Below, piece by piece: positions 1 through 9,325 of a stretch of DNA of 64,000 nucleotides; within the stretch, counting starts at the first letter, position 1, and the number at the start of each line of letters is the position of its first letter. The notes below the pieces were generated by a model. The model saw only the letters and a program-made list of their open reading frames with translations, was not told the DNA's origin and searched no databases. Origin of the DNA: Myxococcales bacterium (GTDB lineage Bacteria; Myxococcota_A; Polyangia; Polyangiales; Polyangiaceae); the NCBI GenBank assembly GCA_903642325.1, contig CAHJWM010000003.1:105713-169712 (forward strand), given 5' to 3'. The translations under genes and the position numbers were made by a program.

Positions 1-80
1 GCGCCCCACCGGCGATGAGACGAGCGCACGCCGGTTTCTGCTCGACGCTGAACCCCGGGGACGCTGCATGCCGGGTACGC

Positions 81-1634
81 TCACACGGGCTGCCGGATAT
101 CCGCTGGGATGCGCTCGTAACTTTCGCACAGGCTGGCCATGCGATCGGCGATCGCCGGGTCGAGCTCATGGTCGAGCACGCGGAAGGCCCAATTTTCCGA
201 GGCCGTCCCGGGCACGTTCATGCGCGAGTCCGTGCCCAGGCCCAGCAAATCTTGCAGCGGGAATATGGCGGTGTTCGCGACCGACATCAAAGCGACCCGG
301 ATCATGTCCCAATGAGGCTCGTTGCCGTTGCTGCCCGCGTAGCGCAACGCGCGCATGCGCTCGTCCCGCAGGGTTCGCGCGTCTTGCTCGGCGCGCGCTC
401 GCTCGTGCGAAGTGAGCCAACCCATGACCGTGTCGTTGTCGTGCGTACCGGTATAGACCACCGTTTGCTTAGAAAAACGATGCGGCTGGTAGTCGCGCGA
501 GTCATCGGTGAAGGCGAACTCGAGTACACGCATGCCGGGCATTTGGAAACGCTCGCGAAGTGCCTGCACCTCGGCCGTCACCAGGCCCAAATCTTCCGCA
601 ATGAAGGGCAGCGGCCCGAGTGTGCTCTGGACCTTTTCGAAAAAGTCTTCACCGGGCACGCTGATGAAGCGGCCTTCTCGCGCGCTCTCGGCCTTTGCGG
701 GGATTTCCCAGTAGCGATTGAAGCCGATGAAGTGGTCGAGGCGGAGCGCATCGAAACGATGCAGCGTGGTGCGAAAGCGATCGAGCCACCAAGCGTAGCC
801 CGTCTCGCTCAACACGCGCCAGTCGTAGAGCGGGTTGCCCCAGCGCTGGCCGTCTCGACTAAAGTAGTCGGGCGGTACGCCGGCCACCACCCGCCGTTCG
901 CCCTGTTCGTCGAGCTGAAAAATCGTTTGGTGTGCCCAAACATCCGAACCGTCGTGTGCGACGAACATAGGCACGTCACCCAAAAGCTTCACACCGCGCT
1001 CGTTGGCGTAGTCGCGCAGCGCCGACCACTGCCGCTCGAACTCGAATTGCAAAAACTCTTGATATCGAACTTCGCTCTCGAGCTCGCGGAGCGTGCGCTC
1101 CAGCGCTTGCGTTTCCCGTCGTTTGAGCTCCATGGGCCAGGTCGTCCAGGGCTCGGCGCCGCGCGCCGACTTGATCGCTCGAAACAGGGCGTAGTCGGGC
1201 AACCAGTGACTTTGCTGCTGCAGGAAGCGCGCGAGCTCACGCCGTTCCGGCTCGCTGGAGCGCGATTGGAAACGCGCGAACGCCATGCGCAAACGCCGCT
1301 CTCGATAGCGAGCGGCGGCCGCATAGCGCGCCTTGCGCGAGCTTTGGAAGGCGCGTGGGTCGAGCACTTCGGACGGCTCGAGCAAGCCGCGATCGACGAG
1401 GACCTCCAGGCTCAGAAGTAGCGGACTGCCGGCAAAGGCCGAAGGGCTATCGTAGGGCGACGCGCCCGCGCCGAGCGGGCCGACCGGCAGCATCTGCCAA
1501 TAGCGCTGGCCAGCGCGGGCCAAAAAATCGACGAAGCGCCGAGCTTGGGGGCCTAGATCGCCCACGCCGTGCGGGCCGGGCAGGGAAGTCGGGTGGAGCA
1601 GGATGCCGCTACAGCGTTCGGAAAATGCGTTCAT
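81..1634 (-). CDS. malQ: 4-alpha-glucanotransferase (amylomaltase)
   Basis: Transfers 1,4-alpha-glucan segments between maltodextrins; a cytoplasmic glycoside hydrolase family 77 enzyme of glycogen/maltodextrin metabolism. At 517 aa it is the short form without the N-terminal extension of the E. coli enzyme. It opens with the family pattern LLHPTSLPG and PVGPLGAGASPYDSPSAF. The catalytic residues fit Asp300 (RLDHFIGF), Glu347 (FIAEDLG) and Asp399 (TGTHDND). The start ATG has GGAG about 9 nt upstream. It lies 18 nt downstream of terC on the same strand, so the two may be co-transcribed. Recognition of the family is certain from the motifs. Confidence 0.96.
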   Translation of the reverse strand: MNAFSERCSGILLHPTSLPGPHGVGDLGPQARRFVDFLARAGQRYWQMLPVGPLGAGASPYDSPSAFAGSPLLLSLEVLVDRGLLEPSEVLDPRAFQSSRKARYAAAARYRERRLRMAFARFQSRSSEPERRELARFLQQQSHWLPDYALFRAIKSARGAEPWTTWPMELKRRETQALERTLRELESEVRYQEFLQFEFERQWSALRDYANERGVKLLGDVPMFVAHDGSDVWAHQTIFQLDEQGERRVVAGVPPDYFSRDGQRWGNPLYDWRVLSETGYAWWLDRFRTTLHRFDALRLDHFIGFNRYWEIPAKAESAREGRFISVPGEDFFEKVQSTLGPLPFIAEDLGLVTAEVQALRERFQMPGMRVLEFAFTDDSRDYQPHRFSKQTVVYTGTHDNDTVMGWLTSHERARAEQDARTLRDERMRALRYAGSNGNEPHWDMIRVALMSVANTAIFPLQDLLGLGTDSRMNVPGTASENWAFRVLDHELDPAIADRMASLCESYERIPADIRQPV

Positions 1635-1652
1635 CGATCGTTACTCCACGGA

Positions 1653-2597
1653 CTAGGATTCGGACTTTCCCGCGACGCTTTGCCGCGGGCGAAGCAGTGA
1701 CAAAACGATCGCCCCGGTAAGCACCACGACGATCACGCCTAACGAGACTAGACTGGGGATTTTCACGAAGTGCACGATGGCCATTTTCACCCCGATGAAA
1801 ATCAGGATCAGCGACAGGCCCGTGCCTAGATGATGGAAGCGGTTCATCATGCCCGAGAGCACGAAGTACAGGGCACGCAGTCCCAAAATCGCCATGATAT
1901 TCGAGGTGTAGACGACGTACACGTCCTTCGAAACAGCCAGCACGGCCGGAACTGAATCGACCGCGAACAACAGATCCGTGACCTCGATCACGACCAAGAC
2001 CAGAAACAACGGCGTCGCGTGGCGAACACCGCCCTTCACGAGCGAAAAATGGTCACCGTCGTATTCGTCCGTGGTTTTGAGGAAGCGCCGAGCAAGCTTG
2101 AGCGCCACGTTGTCTTCCGGATCGACCGCCGTATCCTGTTTGCGGAGCGCGAGCTTCAGACCGGTGTAAATCAAGAATACACCGAACACGTAGGTCATCC
2201 AGTGAAAGCGATGGAGCAGCGCCGAGCCGGCGAAGATGAAGAGGCCGCGCATCACCACCGCGCCCGCCACGCCCCAGGTCAGCACTCGATGCTGCCTGCT
2301 CTCGCTCAGTTTGAAATAGTTGAAGATGACCAGGAACACGAACAGGTTGTCGACCGACAGCGACTCTTCGACGAGGTAGGCAACCAGATAACTGGCCGAC
2401 AGGTCCCGCCCCAGGCGCCACCACACGAAGCCAGCAAACGCAAGGCCAGCAGCGACGTTGAATAGGCTGCGCACCGCGGCCTCGCGGAACGACATGTGTC
2501 GCCCGCTCTTGCCCAGGAGCGCGAGGTCCACCGCCATTACCCCGACCACCACGGCGGCAAACACGGCCCATTCGAAAGAGCCCGCGCTCGAAGACAT
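1653..2597 (-). CDS. TerC/Alx family integral membrane protein
   Basis: Polytopic inner-membrane protein of the TerC family (tellurite resistance TerC, Mn-responsive Alx), whose members are linked to metal-ion, chiefly manganese, export. Hydrophobic helices run through the whole 314 aa. The family signature acidic segments are visible: EESLSVDNLFVFLVIF in the first half and EVTDLLFAVDSVPA in the second, with the membrane-embedded Asp/Glu residues. I place the start at the ATG at 2597 because AAGG lies 7 nt upstream; two more upstream ATGs (2615, 2630) are possible. No yybP-ykoY-type manganese riboswitch is evident upstream, and only about 50 nt separate it from the divergent gene. Confidence 0.93.
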   Translation of the reverse strand: MSSSAGSFEWAVFAAVVVGVMAVDLALLGKSGRHMSFREAAVRSLFNVAAGLAFAGFVWWRLGRDLSASYLVAYLVEESLSVDNLFVFLVIFNYFKLSESRQHRVLTWGVAGAVVMRGLFIFAGSALLHRFHWMTYVFGVFLIYTGLKLALRKQDTAVDPEDNVALKLARRFLKTTDEYDGDHFSLVKGGVRHATPLFLVLVVIEVTDLLFAVDSVPAVLAVSKDVYVVYTSNIMAILGLRALYFVLSGMMNRFHHLGTGLSLILIFIGVKMAIVHFVKIPSLVSLGVIVVVLTGAIVLSLLRPRQSVAGKSES

Positions 2598-2648
2598 CTT
2601 CGGCCTTGCTATCATGATGGGCGCGCGCATGCTAGAAGCAGGAGACTC

Positions 2649-3293
2649 ATGCTAAGTCGGTTTATGCGAGGATTTTGCGCAGTATCGGGCCTTCCTGTGC
2701 TCCTCGTCTGGGCGAGCTCGAGCCTCCTCGGCTGCAAAAAGACGCCCGAGCCGACGGGCACCGGTGTGCAGCTGGCGCCGAGCGTGAAGGCAGTCGAGAG
2801 TGCGCCGGCACCCGCCGCTTCCACCGCGCCCCCGGTCGAGATCACGTGGCTGGATCCGCCGGGGCTAAAGCGCGTGGCACCCAAGAGCGCCATGCGCAAA
2901 GCGAGCTACGAAGTGCCGCACGTTGCCACGGACACCGAGGATGGCGATCTGGCCGTGTTCTACTTTGGCCCTGGCCAAGGCGGTTCGATTGACGCAAACG
3001 TCGACCGCTGGGTGAAGCAGTTCACCGGCGTCGCACCCGGCGACGTAAAGCGCGCTGACCGCGAGGCCAACGGGCTCCATCAGCACACCGTCGAGATAAC
3101 GAATGGGACCTTCGATGCCGGTTCCATGTCCATGGCGGCCGCGACTCCGAAGAAGGATTACGCACTTCAGGGCGCGATCGTCGAAGCACCTAGCGGCGCA
3201 TACTTTTTCAAAATGACCGGGCCCGCCAAGACTATCGCGGCCGCACGGACCGCGTTCCTGCAATTACTCGACAGCGTGCGCGTAGGCGGCTGA
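2649..3293 (+). CDS. Putative lipoprotein, function unknown
   Basis: A 214-aa exported protein. The N-terminus is hydrophobic and ends in a lipobox (SSLLGC, Cys about residue 27), followed by a Pro/Ala/Thr-rich linker and then a globular domain of about 140 aa (conserved-looking stretches SYEVPHVATDTEDGDLAVFYFG and a C-terminal FLQLLDSV). I do not recognise a named family with certainty. The start is the ATG at 2649 with AGGAG 5 nt upstream; the longer open frame upstream is antisense to terC and unlikely to be translated. It is divergent from terC. Confidence 0.8.
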   Translation: MLSRFMRGFCAVSGLPVLLVWASSSLLGCKKTPEPTGTGVQLAPSVKAVESAPAPAASTAPPVEITWLDPPGLKRVAPKSAMRKASYEVPHVATDTEDGDLAVFYFGPGQGGSIDANVDRWVKQFTGVAPGDVKRADREANGLHQHTVEITNGTFDAGSMSMAAATPKKDYALQGAIVEAPSGAYFFKMTGPAKTIAAARTAFLQLLDSVRVGG

Positions 3294-3330
3294 AGGCAAG
3301 TTTCGAATCCGCGTCGTCGTGCGTACCGCG

Positions 3331-3389
3331 GTAGACGCACGTCTACTCCAGCTACGCGCGAAAAGTGTCGCGCGGCGGGCCGTCCCGCC
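3331..3389. terminator. Two short inverted repeats between lipoprotein genes
   Basis: Positions 3331-3346 read GTAGACG-CA-CGTCTAC, a 7-bp inverted repeat. Positions 3374-3389 read GGCGGG-CCGT-CCCGCC, a 6-bp hairpin. Both lie in the gap after the lipoprotein ending at 3293. Neither is followed by a T run, so if they terminate transcription they are not classic intrinsic terminators. Nothing else is visible in this gap. Confidence 0.35.
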
Positions 3390-3446
3390 GGTCTTGGCGG
3401 CGACCGCGCTTGACCCGATCGGGGTGCCTGATGAACTGTCCCGGCT

Positions 3447-4358
3447 ATGCGAAAAGTCGAGCTAGGTTTGGTTGCCTCGTTGGCAGTGGCGGTATCGAGC
3501 GGTTGCAGCACACAGCCCACGCCCGCGTTCGCTTCTTCGGCCAATGAGTCCAGCTACGCTGAGCACTACCCGGCCGCCCTCCTCGCCTTACGCACCGAAT
3601 ATGCGAGCGACGAAAGCCACGCGATCGAGATCTTCAGCGCGTTCCCGAGCTATCCGGGCGCGTTGAGCGCGCCGAACGGCGCGCAGGTGCTGGCCGTCGT
3701 AGACCGGGCGGACGCGGCCGGCAAAAGTGGCGCTTATGCGCAGGAGATGGACGAACAACGGCACGTTGCCCGGTTTTTCAGCGAAGAAAAAGAGACGCTG
3801 AACCAAAAGGTAGGGGGCGCGGCCCAATTTGCTGCGAAACAGAAAGAATGCACGGTCGACGTGGCAAGCCCCGCCGTTGGCGCGCTCGACCGTGGCGTGG
3901 ACAAGGCGCTCGCAGATCGGTTGCATGATCACAACGAAGCACACCGTTACATCGAGGATCACCAGGACACACTCGCTAAGTCCAACCTGGAAAAATTGCA
4001 AAAACAAGCGGACGAGATCGCCCTCGCCAGTTTTCTGGTTCACGTTCGGGTCAAGCAAATCAAGCGCGAGCTCGCGCGGCTGGTCGACGAGGGTTCTGGG
4101 GTGAAAAAGACTCTCGAGCGCAGTGACGCGGACGCGCAAATCGTGATTGCCGACAAGACCGCTTCCAGGAGCGCCAAAGCAACCGCTCAAACTCGTGCCT
4201 CCGCCTCCGCCGCCGCGCGCGCTAACATCGACTCCGAAGTCGAGCAGGCCAAGCGTGCCTTGGCCGACATGGACGCGCGCAGCGAGAAGCTCGAAAAAGA
4301 TTATAGCGCAAGCTTCGACGCGCTGGAGAAGGCGCTCAAGGCTCTGCCGAAGAAGTAA
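3447..4358 (+). CDS. Putative coiled-coil lipoprotein
   Basis: A 303-aa protein with an N-terminal lipoprotein signal (basic start, hydrophobic run, lipobox-like SSGC with Cys20). The rest is rich in Ala, Lys, Glu and Asp. The second half (about residues 150-300) has heptad-like patterns consistent with a long coiled coil, ending in a KALKALPKK tail. No enzymatic motif is recognised. It lies 23 nt upstream of the sugar nucleotidyltransferase gene and may share its transcript. A structural or periplasmic scaffold role is only a guess. Confidence 0.75.
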   Translation: MRKVELGLVASLAVAVSSGCSTQPTPAFASSANESSYAEHYPAALLALRTEYASDESHAIEIFSAFPSYPGALSAPNGAQVLAVVDRADAAGKSGAYAQEMDEQRHVARFFSEEKETLNQKVGGAAQFAAKQKECTVDVASPAVGALDRGVDKALADRLHDHNEAHRYIEDHQDTLAKSNLEKLQKQADEIALASFLVHVRVKQIKRELARLVDEGSGVKKTLERSDADAQIVIADKTASRSAKATAQTRASASAAARANIDSEVEQAKRALADMDARSEKLEKDYSASFDALEKALKALPKK

Positions 4359-4381
4359 CCCGTATGCTAGAGCGAGGGGCC

Positions 4382-5470
4382 ATGTCTCAAGCCTTCGCTC
4401 TGATCCTTGCTGGCGGCAGTGGTACGCGCTTTTGGCCAGCCTCTCGGACCACGCGGCCCAAACAAGTTTTGGCCATAGGCCCCGGCGCCAAAGACCCGCT
4501 GATCGCTCGCACTGCGCGCCGAATCGAAGCTCTCTGCCCGCCCGAGCGCGCCTATATCGCTACCGGCACGTCGCTGGTCGGCGTCACGCGCGAGGCGTTG
4601 CCATGGTTTCCCGAAAGCTCTTTCTTGGCCGAGCCTGTGCCACGCAATACGGCCGCCTGCATCGGCTGGGCTAGCGCGATCATCAAGCGCCGCGATCCGG
4701 ACGCGCTGATCGCCGCCTTGCCGAGCGATCAGCTGATGGACGACGAGCCCGCGTTTCGCGCCGCCGTCGCCCGCGCGTTTCACATCGCGGAGAGCGGAAC
4801 GATTGTCACCATGGGTATTCAGCCGAACCGACCAGAGACCGGCTACGGCTATATCGAGCTCGGTAGTAAGCTCAGCGCCGGCGTGCGGCGCGTTGCTCGC
4901 TTCGTAGAAAAGCCGACGCGGGAGGTCGCGGAAGGGTACCTGGCGAGCGGTAATTACTTGTGGAACGCAGGCATGTTTTTCTTTCGAGCGCAGAGCATGC
5001 TCGACGCCATAGCGACCCATATGCCCGACCTCGCCGAAGGCCTCGAGCGCATCGAGGCGGCGGCAAAGGTCGGCTCGGAGGCGGAGCGGGCCGCCACCAA
5101 CGCCGTCTTTCAGGACTTGGAGTCGATCAGCATCGACTACGGGATCATGGAAAAAGTCCGAGAGTTAGCCGTCATTCCCGCGGACGTAGGCTGGAGTGAT
5201 CTCGGCAGCTGGCACACGGTCTGGGAGCTTGGAAGCAAGGACGCGCAGGGTAACGTCGCGTCGGATAGCGCCGTGCTCGTGGACTCACAAAACAACTTGA
5301 TCGAAGACTTACGCACGGTGCCGGGCGGCAAGCGAATCATTGCGCTCGTGGGCCTGCACGATCTGTGCGTCGTGGAGACGGACGACGCGCTCCTCATCAT
5401 TCCGCGCGAGCGCTGCCAAGACGTGCGTGAAGTAGTGGACGCGCTGAAACGCCGAGGCGACCCCGTTTGA
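4382..5470 (+). CDS. manC: Mannose-1-phosphate guanylyltransferase
   Basis: Makes GDP-mannose from mannose-1-phosphate and GTP for polysaccharide synthesis. The N-terminal nucleotidyltransferase signature is GGSGTRFWPAS at residues 11-21, followed by the KQ of the RPKQ segment, AEPVPRNTAACIGWA, PSDQLM, GYGYIELG, FVEKPTREVAEGYL and the NAGMFFF motif. At 362 aa it is the single-domain form and lacks the C-terminal phosphomannose isomerase cupin of bifunctional ManC. The start is the ATG at 4382 after AGCGAGGGG. Its stop overlaps the next gene's start (TTGA). Other NDP-hexose specificity cannot be excluded, but the motifs favour GDP-mannose. Confidence 0.9.
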   Translation: MSQAFALILAGGSGTRFWPASRTTRPKQVLAIGPGAKDPLIARTARRIEALCPPERAYIATGTSLVGVTREALPWFPESSFLAEPVPRNTAACIGWASAIIKRRDPDALIAALPSDQLMDDEPAFRAAVARAFHIAESGTIVTMGIQPNRPETGYGYIELGSKLSAGVRRVARFVEKPTREVAEGYLASGNYLWNAGMFFFRAQSMLDAIATHMPDLAEGLERIEAAAKVGSEAERAATNAVFQDLESISIDYGIMEKVRELAVIPADVGWSDLGSWHTVWELGSKDAQGNVASDSAVLVDSQNNLIEDLRTVPGGKRIIALVGLHDLCVVETDDALLIIPRERCQDVREVVDALKRRGDPV

Positions 5471-5901
5471 GCTTGGGTGTTCGTTCGGCGTGGTTCTTGC
5501 TCTTTGCCTTCGCCTGCCTGGGCTGCGGCAAATTTCAACAAGCTCGGGAGTGCGGCAACTTCGTGAAGACCGTCAACCTTTGGCTCGCCCAGCCGACGGG
5601 CGCGGGCGGTGGTAGCACCATCGACCCGAAGCAAGTTGCTGATCAGAGCCGACGTACCGCTCAGCACTATACCGAGCTTTCGCAACGCTTGACCGCGCTG
5701 CACATTCAGACGGAAGAGCTCGCGCCAAAGGTGCAGCGCTACCGAGCCATGGCCGACGAGGCTGACCGAACCCTGCGTGAGGTTGCCGACGCCGTAGACC
5801 GGGGGGATCTGGCTCGTGCGCGCCAGAAGCGCGTAGAGTTCGACACCATGGCCCGAAACGAGTCAGCGCTCGTGACCGAGATCAACGGGCTTTGCCGCTG
5901 A
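5467..5901 (+). CDS. Small putative lipoprotein
   Basis: A 144-aa exported protein. The N-terminal hydrophobic segment ends in a lipobox (ACLGC, Cys19). The mature part is mostly helical and charged, with about 90 aa likely to form an antiparallel helical bundle, and three further Cys including one near the C-terminus (NGLCR). The start is a TTG that overlaps the manC stop, so translation is probably coupled; a second TTG lies 6 nt on. No family recognised. The stop codon lies inside a 16-bp palindrome. Confidence 0.7.
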   Translation: MSLGVRSAWFLLFAFACLGCGKFQQARECGNFVKTVNLWLAQPTGAGGGSTIDPKQVADQSRRTAQHYTELSQRLTALHIQTEELAPKVQRYRAMADEADRTLREVADAVDRGDLARARQKRVEFDTMARNESALVTEINGLCR

Positions 5902-5929
5902 TCAGCGGCCGCGATCCGGCGCGGGATCG
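5894..5929. terminator. Paired palindromes between convergent genes
   Basis: GCCGCTGATCAGCGGC (5894-5909) is a perfect 16-bp palindrome that includes the lipoprotein stop codon. CGATCC-GGCGCG-GGATCG follows at 5912-5929. They lie between that gene and the convergent uvrB (ending at 5965), where a bidirectional terminator is expected. There is no T tract. Confidence 0.45.
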
Positions 5930-5964
5930 TCGAGGCGCCGCCGAGGCGCCGCGCCTAGAAGAGC

Positions 5965-8067
5965 CTACTTGCGTCTTCGCGGCGTCTGCGGCGCGCGCGG
6001 TTTAGGCCGCGCCGAAGGGCGCTTTTCAGAGCGTGGCGCGCCGCCGCGGTTCGAGGCGGGCATGGCATCGCCGGCCAAGCCCTGCAGGCGTTTCAGCTCG
6101 TCCCGAAGGCGGGCGGCGGTCTCGAACTGCAGCGTTTCGGCTGCGGCAAACATCTCCTGGCGCACCGCCTCGATCCGCTCGAGCACCTCGAACTCACTGG
6201 GCTCGCGCGCGGCCGCGCCGGGTTTGTCGCGCCCGTTGCTCTTCGGCACCGCGTAGTAATCGGTCGTGCCACTCGCCGGGCTGATGTCCAAGATGGCGCG
6301 TTTGATGGTCGCGGGCGTGATGCCATGCTCTGTGTTGTAAGCGACCTGGACGGCGCGGCGACGGTACGTCTCGCTGATCGCAAACTTCATCGCTTCGGTC
6401 TCGCGGTCGGCGTACATCATCACCTGCCCGCGCGAGTTGCGGGCGGCACGCCCAATGGTCTGAATCAGCGAGCGTGAGCTGCGCAAAAAGCCTTCTTTGT
6501 CGGCATCCAAGATGGCGACCAAGCTGACCTCCGGCAGATCCAAGCCCTCGCGCAGTAGATTGATGCCGACCAACACGTCGAACTCGCCGGCGCGTAAATC
6601 CCTGAGGATTTCGATGCGCTCCATGGTGTCGATGTCGGAATGCAGGTAGCGCACGCGGACTCCGAGCTCTGCGTAGTATTCGGTGAGGTCTTCGGCCATG
6701 CGCTTGGTCAACGTCGTGACCAGCACGCGCTCACCGAGCCCGACGCGAATGCGGATCTCCCCGAGCAAGTCGTCGACCTGACCGGCTACGGGACGGACGA
6801 TAATCTCGGGATCGATCAGCCCCGTCGGACGAATGACCTGCTCGACCACCACGCCGGCGGAACGCTGCAGCTCGAAGTCGCCGGGTGTAGCCGAGACGAA
6901 GATCGTCTGGCGCATGTGTTTTTCGAACTCTTCGAACTTCAACGGGCGATTATCGAGCGCGCTCGGCAGCCGAAAGCCGTATTCGACGAGCGTCTCTTTG
7001 CGCGAGCGGTCGCCGCGGTACATCGCACCGATCTGCGGCACGGTCTGGTGCGACTCGTCGATCACCAGCAAAAAGTCCGCGGGAAAGTAATCGATCAGCG
7101 TGGGCGCGGGGTCTCCCGCTTTGCGCTGCGACAAGTGCCGAGAATAGTTCTCGATACCCTGGACGAAGCCCATCTGCTCCATCATTTCCAAATCGTACGA
7201 GGTACGCTGGCCAACGCGCTGCTTCTCCAGAAAGCGCCCCGCCTTGTCGAAGTACTCGAGCCGCTCGCGCAGCTCCTCGCGTATGCCCTCGATCGCCCGG
7301 TTCAGCTGCTGGCGAGGCGTCACGTAATGCGAGCTCGGGAACAGCGAGTAGCGATCGAGAGCGCCGAGCACCTTGCCGCGCAGTGGATCGACCTCGCTGA
7401 TGCCGTCGACCTCGTCGCCGAAGAACTCCACGCGGATGGCGGTCGCTTCCTCGTAGGCGGGGAAGATCTCTACGACGTCCCCGCGCACGCGGAACGTGCC
7501 GCGATGAAAATCGATGTCGTTGCGCTCGTATTGGATGTCGACCAAGCGGCGCAACAGCTCGTCGCGACGCATTTCCTCGCCCTTGACGATTTCGATCAGC
7601 AGCCCGGAATACGTTTCCGCCGAGCCGATGCCGTAGATGCAACTGACACTCGCGACGATGATCACGTCCGAGCGCGATAACAGCGCATGCGTGGCGGTGT
7701 GCCGCATACGGTCGATCGTGTCGTTGATGATCGCGTCCTTCTCGATGAAGGTGTCGGTGGTCGGGATGTACGCTTCGGGCTGGTAGTAGTCGTAGTAACT
7801 GACGAAGAAAGCGACGGCGTTGGTCGGAAACAGGTCGCGCATTTCTGCGTACAGCTGCGCGGCCAGCGTCTTGTTCGGGGCGATGATCAGCGTCGGCTTC
7901 TGCAGCTTCTGAATGACGTTTGCGATCGTAAACGTCTTGCCGCTGCCGGTAATGCCGAGCAGCGTCTGCTGCTTGATGCCAGCCTCGAAGGAGCTCAGCA
8001 GGGACTCGATGGCCGCGGGTTGATCCCCTTTGGGCTCGAACTCGCTCCGTAGCTTGAAGTCGACCAT
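5965..8067 (-). CDS. uvrB: UvrABC system protein B (excinuclease helicase subunit)
   Basis: DNA damage recognition and helicase-like subunit of nucleotide excision repair; it loads from UvrA onto damaged DNA and recruits UvrC. At 700 aa it is full length. Visible motifs: Walker A GITGSGKT near residue 40, the damage-probing beta-hairpin [12 protein letters not shown] near residue 95, the DESH box ([13 protein letters not shown]), motif III region FVSATPGD, motif VI GRAARN, and the C-terminal UVR domain ([14 protein letters not shown]). A Lys/Arg/Pro-rich tail of about 35 aa follows. It lies downstream of rpsI with a hairpin in between. Confidence 0.98.
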   Translation of the reverse strand: MVDFKLRSEFEPKGDQPAAIESLLSSFEAGIKQQTLLGITGSGKTFTIANVIQKLQKPTLIIAPNKTLAAQLYAEMRDLFPTNAVAFFVSYYDYYQPEAYIPTTDTFIEKDAIINDTIDRMRHTATHALLSRSDVIIVASVSCIYGIGSAETYSGLLIEIVKGEEMRRDELLRRLVDIQYERNDIDFHRGTFRVRGDVVEIFPAYEEATAIRVEFFGDEVDGISEVDPLRGKVLGALDRYSLFPSSHYVTPRQQLNRAIEGIREELRERLEYFDKAGRFLEKQRVGQRTSYDLEMMEQMGFVQGIENYSRHLSQRKAGDPAPTLIDYFPADFLLVIDESHQTVPQIGAMYRGDRSRKETLVEYGFRLPSALDNRPLKFEEFEKHMRQTIFVSATPGDFELQRSAGVVVEQVIRPTGLIDPEIIVRPVAGQVDDLLGEIRIRVGLGERVLVTTLTKRMAEDLTEYYAELGVRVRYLHSDIDTMERIEILRDLRAGEFDVLVGINLLREGLDLPEVSLVAILDADKEGFLRSSRSLIQTIGRAARNSRGQVMMYADRETEAMKFAISETYRRRAVQVAYNTEHGITPATIKRAILDISPASGTTDYYAVPKSNGRDKPGAAAREPSEFEVLERIEAVRQEMFAAAETLQFETAARLRDELKRLQGLAGDAMPASNRGGAPRSEKRPSARPKPRAPQTPRRRK

Positions 8068-8139
8068 GGCAAGGAACGCTCTCAGCTTGTCATGTCACAC
8101 GTTTCAAGCACGAGCACCAGACCACACGCATGGCTCGGC

Positions 8140-8166
8140 GCGCGGGCGGCACGTGCTCGCCCGCGC
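8140..8166 (-). terminator. GC-rich hairpin downstream of rpsI
   Basis: GCGCGGGCG (8140-8148) and CGCCCGCGC (8158-8166) form a perfect 9-bp stem with a 9-nt loop, 33 nt after the rpsI stop. It is probably the end of the rplM-rpsI transcript, although no U tract follows on the minus strand. Confidence 0.5.
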
Positions 8167-8198
8167 CGCGCCGGGGCTCGGGGGCGGCCAAGCCGGGT

Positions 8199-8591
8199 CT
8201 AGCGCTTGCTGTACTGGAAGCGCTTTCGGGCGCCGGCCTGGCCGTACTTCTTCCGCTCTACCTTGCGGTCGTCGCGGGTGAGGAAGCCAGCGCGCTTCAG
8301 CGGACGGCGGCGCTCCGGATCCTCGGTGGTCAGCGCGCGAGCAATGCCGTGGCGCATGGCGTCGGCTTGGGCGCTGTGGCCGCCGCCGGCCACGGTCGCC
8401 TTCACGTCGTATTTGTCGACGAGCTCGAGAAGCTCGAGCGCCTGGCGCGCGATCATTCGACCGGTCTCACGCTCGAAATACTCTTCGATGTTTTTACCGT
8501 TCACCGTGATCTGACCGGAACCGGCGCTGATCCAAACCCGAGCAACGGCGGTCTTGCGCTTACCAGTGGCGTACGTCTGAGCTTCGGACAT
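8199..8591 (-). CDS. rpsI: 30S ribosomal protein S9
   Basis: Component of the small-subunit head whose C-terminal tail reaches the P-site tRNA. The 130-aa length is typical. Diagnostic segments are ATGKRKTAVARVW at the N-terminus, GGGHSAQADAMRHGIARAL in the middle and the terminal KKYGQAGARKRFQYSKR. The final Lys-Arg is the tRNA-contacting end. It follows rplM by 52 nt in the universally conserved rplM-rpsI order. Confidence 0.98.
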   Translation of the reverse strand: MSEAQTYATGKRKTAVARVWISAGSGQITVNGKNIEEYFERETGRMIARQALELLELVDKYDVKATVAGGGHSAQADAMRHGIARALTTEDPERRRPLKRAGFLTRDDRKVERKKYGQAGARKRFQYSKR

Positions 8592-8643
8592 TATCTAAGT
8601 ATTCCTCGGAAAAATCGCGGGCGATGTCAGGGGCAGCAGCAGA

Positions 8644-9078
8644 TCAAAGCGGCAGGGTCGCCGGAAGCTGCGCCTGGTGGGGGTGCTCGGGCGAACCGTA
8701 CACCTTGAGCTTGCTCAGCATTTCGCGACCGAGCACGTTCTTCGGCAACATACCCTTGACGGCTTCCACGACGGGCAGGTCTGGATGGCGCGCGATCGCC
8801 TTTTCGAAGCTTTCGGAGCGGATAGCGCCAGGAAAGCCGCTGTGCGTGTGGTAAAACTTATTCTTCGCCTTGGTCCCGGTGACCTTCACTTTGTCGGCGT
8901 TGATCACGACCACGAAGTCACCGGTGTCGACATGGGGAGTGAACGTTGGCTTGTGCTTGCCGCGTAGGACGGAAGCCACGCGCGACGCCAAGCGGCCGAG
9001 CGGTTGATTGGTCGCGTCGACCACCCACCACTTGCGGGTTGCGATTGCTTCGGCGGGTTTTGCCACGTAACTGCGCAT
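8644..9078 (-). CDS. rplM: 50S ribosomal protein L13
   Basis: Early assembly protein of the large subunit. Family segments present: [37 protein letters not shown], and [21 protein letters not shown]. The start is the ATG at 9078 ([11 protein letters not shown]), 9 nt after TTGAGG; an in-frame TTG at 9093 overlaps that ribosome-binding site and is not a credible start. It is the first gene of the rplM-rpsI operon, with a good sigma-70-type promoter upstream. Confidence 0.98.
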   Translation of the reverse strand: MRSYVAKPAEAIATRKWWVVDATNQPLGRLASRVASVLRGKHKPTFTPHVDTGDFVVVINADKVKVTGTKAKNKFYHTHSGFPGAIRSESFEKAIARHPDLPVVEAVKGMLPKNVLGREMLSKLKVYGSPEHPHQAQLPATLPL

Positions 9079-9123
9079 CTTGACGAACCTCAAAGCGGCA
9101 CTGCCGCGGGGAAAGGGGCCGGT

Positions 9124-9152
9124 CTACTAGCGTTCGACGCTTCCTGCGTCAA
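9124..9152 (-). promoter_or_regulatory. Predicted sigma-70 promoter of rplM-rpsI
   Basis: Read on the minus strand: TTGACG (9147-9152), a 17-bp spacer, then TAGTAG (9124-9129). It would give a leader of about 38 nt before the rplM start. The -35 matches five of six consensus bases and the -10 fewer. The spacing and placement are right, but the call rests on sequence inspection only. Confidence 0.5.
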
Positions 9153-9325
9153 GCGCGGCACAATCCTCCACCCGACAATTCGCCCGCGCATCGCCAAGGG
9201 GGCCCCGATGGCGGGCGGAGGTCTCGGCTTCGGGGCTATATTTTGGACTTACGAGGGTTTCGCGGCCTGGCTGCGTCAGCATGGGGCCGGCGCCGGGCCG
9301 AACCGGTATAGTACATGGCTCCACG

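Noticed and set aside
15..1421. Long plus-strand open frame of 468 codons
   Set aside because: It is the antisense of malQ; the minus-strand protein has all catalytic motifs and this frame has none.
2598..2648. Manganese riboswitch before terC
   Set aside because: The divergent gap is about 50 nt and shows none of the yybP-ykoY conserved bases.
3447..5470. A CRISPR or repeat array
   Set aside because: Only coding repeats of Ala/Lys residues; no spaced direct repeats anywhere in the window.
6640..7680. 346-codon plus-strand frame
   Set aside because: Antisense shadow of uvrB.
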